In this document: one piece after another, positions 60,592-64,000 of the stretch
How the letters are laid out: the number at the start of each line of letters is the position of its first letter
Position numbering within the stretch: the stretch's first letter is position 1
NCBI RefSeq assembly: GCF_000178995.1
Contig: NZ_ADVZ01000004.1
Span: 248,001 to 312,000 of the forward strand
DNA length: 64,000 nt
Direction of reading: 5' to 3'
Origin: Afipia sp. 1NLS2
GTDB taxonomy: Bacteria; Pseudomonadota; Alphaproteobacteria; Rhizobiales; Xanthobacteraceae
Translations under genes and position numbers: made by a program
Notes under the pieces: model-generated
What the model was told of the DNA's origin: nothing
Seen by the model: only the letters and a program-made list of their open reading frames with translations
The model's database searches: none

Positions 60592-61983
60592 ATGACGGCA
60601 ACATTCGCTGAAAGTGAAAATAACAACGTCGCAATGACAAAAGCGCTTGCTGCGAAGAAAGCGGCGGAAAAACGTCCTTTTTATCGCAAGCTCTATGTTC
60701 AGGTTCTGATCGCCGTCGCTCTTGGCGCGGCGCTCGGTCATTACTACCCGTCTTTCGCGGTGCCGCTGAAGCCATATGGCGACGCATTCATTCGCGCCAT
60801 CAAGGTCGTCGTCGCGCCGATCATCTTTACTACCATCGTCGTCGGCATCGCCAAGATGGGCGATATCCGCAAGGTTGCGAATGTCGGGCTCAAGGCGCTG
60901 ATCTATTTCGAGGTTGCCTCGACGATCGCGCTCATCATCGGCATGGTCGTCGGCAACGTCTGGAAGGTCGGGCAGGGCATCAATGCCGATCCGTCATCTT
61001 TCGATCCGAGTACCGTTGCGGCCTATGCCAAGGTCGCCCACAACCTGACGCTGACCGACTTCTTCATGTCGATCATTCCGAAGTCGTTCCTCGATCCGTT
61101 CGTTCACGGCGATATTCTTCCGGTTCTGTTCATTGCGATTCTGCTGGGTGTGGCTCTGAGCTTCGCAGGTGAGCGTGGCAAGCCGATCGTCTCGTTCCTC
61201 GATTCCGCGTCCGTCGCCCTTTTCGGCATGGTGCGGATCATCATGTACTTTGCACCGATCGCAGCCGGTTGCGCGATGGCGTTCACTATCGGCAAGTACG
61301 GCTCGAAAACACTTGTCAACCTCGGCGAACTTGTTGTCTCGATCTATATCGTCAGCATCCTATTCGTGGCGATCGTGCTCGGCGGTTTTCTGAAGTTATG
61401 CGGTTTCAACATTTTCCGCGTGCTGAGCTATTTCAAGGATGAAATCCTGTTCGTATTCGCGGCAACGTCCGCCGAAACGATGATGCCCCGTTCAATGCAG
61501 AAGCTGGAAAAGCTCGGCGTCTCGCGCGAGGTTGTCGGTCTCGTGATGCCGGGCGGGTTCTCGTTCAATATGGATGGTACGGCCATCTATATGACAATGT
61601 CCGTTCTTTTCCTGGCTCATGCGTTCAATGTCGAACTGACCATCTGGCATCAGCTTGCCGTACTCTTCGTGATGCTCTTCACCTCAAAGGGTGCAGCGGG
61701 CGTGACGGGTGGTGGTTTTGTTGCGCTGGCGGCGACGCTGCCGGTCGTCAACGCGGTGCCTGTAGCGGGTCTCGCGCTGCTGCTGGGTGTCGATCGGTTC
61801 ATGGCCGAAATCCGCGCAGCGACCAACCTGACCTCCAACATCATCGCAACGCTGGTTGTCGGCCGCTGGGTTGGGGCCATCGATATGGACGTGGCGAAAG
61901 CCGAATTTGCCACCGGCTTTGTCGAGACCGACGAGACGCGTGCTTGGGAAAATCCTCATGCAGAGATGCAGGCGGCCGAATAA
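60592..61983 (+). CDS. dctA: DctA-type dicarboxylate:cation symporter
   Basis: A 463-residue glutamate/C4-dicarboxylate symporter: eight helices with two hairpins, FAATSAETMMPRSMQ, MPGGFSFNMDGTAIYM and TSKGAAGVTGGGFVALAAT. The AGGAAAG before the ATG supports the start. In this operon it may import the pathway's acidic substrate rather than serve general C4 uptake. Confidence 0.88.
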   Translation: MTATFAESENNNVAMTKALAAKKAAEKRPFYRKLYVQVLIAVALGAALGHYYPSFAVPLKPYGDAFIRAIKVVVAPIIFTTIVVGIAKMGDIRKVANVGLKALIYFEVASTIALIIGMVVGNVWKVGQGINADPSSFDPSTVAAYAKVAHNLTLTDFFMSIIPKSFLDPFVHGDILPVLFIAILLGVALSFAGERGKPIVSFLDSASVALFGMVRIIMYFAPIAAGCAMAFTIGKYGSKTLVNLGELVVSIYIVSILFVAIVLGGFLKLCGFNIFRVLSYFKDEILFVFAATSAETMMPRSMQKLEKLGVSREVVGLVMPGGFSFNMDGTAIYMTMSVLFLAHAFNVELTIWHQLAVLFVMLFTSKGAAGVTGGGFVALAATLPVVNAVPVAGLALLLGVDRFMAEIRAATNLTSNIIATLVVGRWVGAIDMDVAKAEFATGFVETDETRAWENPHAEMQAAE

Positions 61984-62013
61984 GTGCGCGCCAGGAAGTG
62001 AAAGGACGGCAAC

Positions 62014-63954
62014 ATGAGCAACGTTGCGGTAGTGACGCCAGAACGTATCGCGGAAACAGCGAAGACCGGCGGTGGATCGTCGAAGGAAGCGGCCACGCAT
62101 ATGCGCGCCCGCGCGATCGCGAAGGCCGGATCGTTAAGCGATGCGTTGGCTGACGGCACACTTGAAAAGTCGGCTGTATTGTCGCTGTCCGAGGCCCTCG
62201 TTCTGGGGCTTCTGAAGCAGGGTGTCCGGACGTTTTTCGCGATCTTCGGTCATGGTTCGACCGATATCGCGAACGTCCTGGCGATCTACGATGCGGAAGG
62301 CGTCACGCGCACCATCAATTGCCGCAATGAGGTCGAGATGGCGCACGCGGCCACCGCGTTGCGCTGGACCTATGGCGAGACGCCCGCCGTCATCACGTCC
62401 ATCGGTCCGGGCGCGTTGCAGGCGATGGCCGGATCGCTTGCCGCCGCGTCGAACGGCGTGGGCGTCTATCACATCTATGGTGACGAGACGACTTACGGCG
62501 AAGGCTACAACATGCAACAGGTGCCGAAGCCTGCGCAGGGCGTGTTCGGGCGCATGACGGCGGATATGGGTGAGTCCTACACCCTGCATACGCCGCAGGC
62601 GTTGCGCGAGGCTTTGCGCCGGGGCGCGAACCGCGTGTTCCACCCTTACAAGGCCGGTCCGTTCTACCTGATGCTGCCGATCAACACGCAGCCTGTGCAG
62701 ACGGAGGTTAATCTTGCCTCGTTGCCGGAACGGCCGGTGCTGCCGCTTGTCGCGCCGACGGATGCGCGCGCCTATGACGAGGCTTGCGATCTTATTGACG
62801 GGCACGCCCGCGTCATGATCAAGGCGGGCGGCGGCACGCGCGGGCACGATGCAGCGATCCGTCGCCTTGCCGAGGCGGCGGGTGCGGTTGTCGTGGTGTC
62901 GCCGGGCTCGACCGGTGTGCTGGCGGACAATGATCCGAAGAACATGCATGTCGGTGGCTCGAAGGGATCGATCTCCGGCAATCACGCGATGCGGAATGCG
63001 GACCTTGTGATCGTGATCGGGTCGCGCGCGGTGTGCCAGGCCGATTGCTCGGGCACTGGCTACAAATCCGCGCGCCATGTCATCAACATCAACGGCGATA
63101 TCGCCGACGCCACGCACTACAATCACACAACGGCCCTGATCGGCGACATCTCGGTTATCGCCAATGCGCTGTCCGAACGCCTCGAAGGCCGCACGTCCGC
63201 CAATGCAGCCGCCAAGCAGAACTGGCTGAAGGCGTGCGCCGCCAAGAAGAAGGAATGGGCGGATTACAAGGCCGAGCGTTATGCGGCGGCGCCGATCAAG
63301 GACGCCGTCTGGCAGCAGCCCGCGCTGGCGCAGCCGGCTGCGATCAAGGTGGTCGCCGATTTCGCCAAGCGCATCAATGCTCCGAAGTATTTCGACGCGG
63401 GCAATGTCCAGGCGAACGGCTTCCAGATCGTCGAGGACGACAGGACCGGCGACACTTTCACCGAGAGCGGTGCGTCCTACATGGGCTTTGCGACCAGCGC
63501 GCTGCTCGCCGCCGCCGGCGCGTCATCTCCGCGATACGGAATTGCGTTCACGGGCGACGGCTCCTTCATGATGAATCCGCAGATCCTGATCGATGCTGTT
63601 GAGCATGGCGTGCACGGCATGGTCGTGATCTTCGACAATCGCAGGATGGCGGCGATCACCAGCCTGCAACTCGCGCAGTACGGCAAGGAATTCCGCACCA
63701 ACGATGCGGTGGCGGTCGATTACGTCCAGCTTGCATCGGCGGTGACGGGCGTGAGGGCGATCCACGGCGGCTGGACGGCAGGTGAACTCAAGGCAGCTCT
63801 CGAACAGGCTCACGCGCATCAGGGTCTCAGCGTCCTGCATGTGCCGGTTTATGCGGGTGAAGATCCGCTGGGCGAGCTTGGCGCGTGGGGCGAATGGAAT
63901 GTCGGCAACTGGTGCGAGAATGTTCAGGACCAGTGGCTCCAGCAGGATTTATAA
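62014..63954 (+). CDS. IolD-like thiamine-diphosphate enzyme (cyclic dione hydrolase family)
   Basis: A 646-residue ThDP-dependent enzyme closest in layout to IolD (trihydroxycyclohexane-1,2-dione hydrolase). The N-terminal Pyr domain has the catalytic Glu in CRNEVEMAHAATAL; the C-terminal PP domain has GDGSFMMNP followed by FDNRRM. A roughly 50-residue N-terminal extension precedes the domain. IolD relatives cleave C-C bonds of cyclic 1,2-diones. The rest of an inositol pathway is not in view, so a different ring substrate is possible. Confidence 0.8.
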   Translation: MSNVAVVTPERIAETAKTGGGSSKEAATHMRARAIAKAGSLSDALADGTLEKSAVLSLSEALVLGLLKQGVRTFFAIFGHGSTDIANVLAIYDAEGVTRTINCRNEVEMAHAATALRWTYGETPAVITSIGPGALQAMAGSLAAASNGVGVYHIYGDETTYGEGYNMQQVPKPAQGVFGRMTADMGESYTLHTPQALREALRRGANRVFHPYKAGPFYLMLPINTQPVQTEVNLASLPERPVLPLVAPTDARAYDEACDLIDGHARVMIKAGGGTRGHDAAIRRLAEAAGAVVVVSPGSTGVLADNDPKNMHVGGSKGSISGNHAMRNADLVIVIGSRAVCQADCSGTGYKSARHVININGDIADATHYNHTTALIGDISVIANALSERLEGRTSANAAAKQNWLKACAAKKKEWADYKAERYAAAPIKDAVWQQPALAQPAAIKVVADFAKRINAPKYFDAGNVQANGFQIVEDDRTGDTFTESGASYMGFATSALLAAAGASSPRYGIAFTGDGSFMMNPQILIDAVEHGVHGMVVIFDNRRMAAITSLQLAQYGKEFRTNDAVAVDYVQLASAVTGVRAIHGGWTAGELKAALEQAHAHQGLSVLHVPVYAGEDPLGELGAWGEWNVGNWCENVQDQWLQQDL

Positions 63955-63970
63955 CTCGACGGAAGCGAAC

Positions 63971-64000
63971 ATGTATCACGAGCGCAATTACGGACTTTAC
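63971..64000 (+). CDS. Start of next gene, truncated at window edge
   Basis: ATG 63971 opens a frame MYHERNYGLY that runs off the window, 16 bases after the IolD-like gene and preceded by GACGGAAG. Too short to identify. Confidence 0.6.
   Translation, partial: MYHERNYGLY

Noticed and set aside
62014-63954. Sulfoacetaldehyde acetyltransferase (Xsc), suggested by nearby sulfonate genes
   Set aside because: The ThDP enzyme has an IolD-like layout with a long N-terminal extension, and no pta or sulfoacetaldehyde gene is beside it.

Overview
The window looks like the chromosome of a Nitrobacteraceae/Bradyrhizobiaceae-type alphaproteobacterium (the Afipia, Bradyrhizobium, Rhodopseudomonas, Oligotropha circle). 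This is inferred from high GC, many GTG/TTG starts, the DUF1236 secreted protein, REP-like palindromes with CATTGCCGGGCTTGACCCGG-type arms, and the combination of sox, tungsten/molybdenum-type formate dehydrogenase and several molybdenum hydroxylases. No rRNA, tRNA, CRISPR array, transposase or prophage was seen. The species cannot be fixed from the sequence alone.

Region 1 (1-1267) is the 3' end of an mmsA-type aldehyde dehydrogenase with a terminator. Region 2 (1351-13617) is the most interesting part. An ABC importer of the sulfonate/taurine type is followed by a complete succinate-dehydrogenase-like complex (Fe-S subunit, two haem/membrane subunits, flavoprotein) and a two-subunit class I fumarase-like hydratase. 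Then come suyA-suyB (sulfolactate sulfo-lyase), slcC and comC (two sulfolactate dehydrogenases) and a GntR/UTRA regulator. Two near-identical palindromes (consensus TCTTATATAAGA) sit before the importer operon and before suyA, which suggests one regulon. My reading is that the SDH-like and fumarase-like enzymes act on the sulfonate analogue of succinate, 3-sulfopropanoate. It would be desaturated to 3-sulfoacrylate, hydrated to 3-sulfolactate, then cleaved by SuyAB to pyruvate and sulfite.

Region 3 (13763-22835) holds a GGDEF-EAL protein, a class I glutamine amidotransferase, a soluble histidine kinase with a NarL-type response regulator, and an amidohydrolase - DUF1097 membrane protein - gamma-glutamyltransferase-family operon. 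Region 4 (22980-34265) is thiosulfate oxidation: a c-type cytochrome, a divergent soxZ2-soxH-soxR set, soxCDXYZA-soxK-soxB, two exported DsrE-like proteins, a GlcG-like protein and a TsuA/YeeE transporter.

Region 5 (34637-38347) has an EmrAB-type efflux pair and a DUF1236 protein. Region 6 (38607-53554) is a molybdenum/tungsten island: a three-component molybdenum oxidoreductase with a tri-haem cytochrome, two MoeA-type proteins, a TupABC tungstate importer, and a formate dehydrogenase whose beta subunit carries an ArsC-like N-terminus with the catalytic Cys replaced.

Region 7 (53603-64000) starts with a TauE/SafE-type permease and an IclR regulator. A catabolic operon follows: zinc alcohol dehydrogenase, a molybdenum hydroxylase with a split large subunit, a DctA-type transporter and an IolD-like ThDP enzyme. 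It continues past the window edge.
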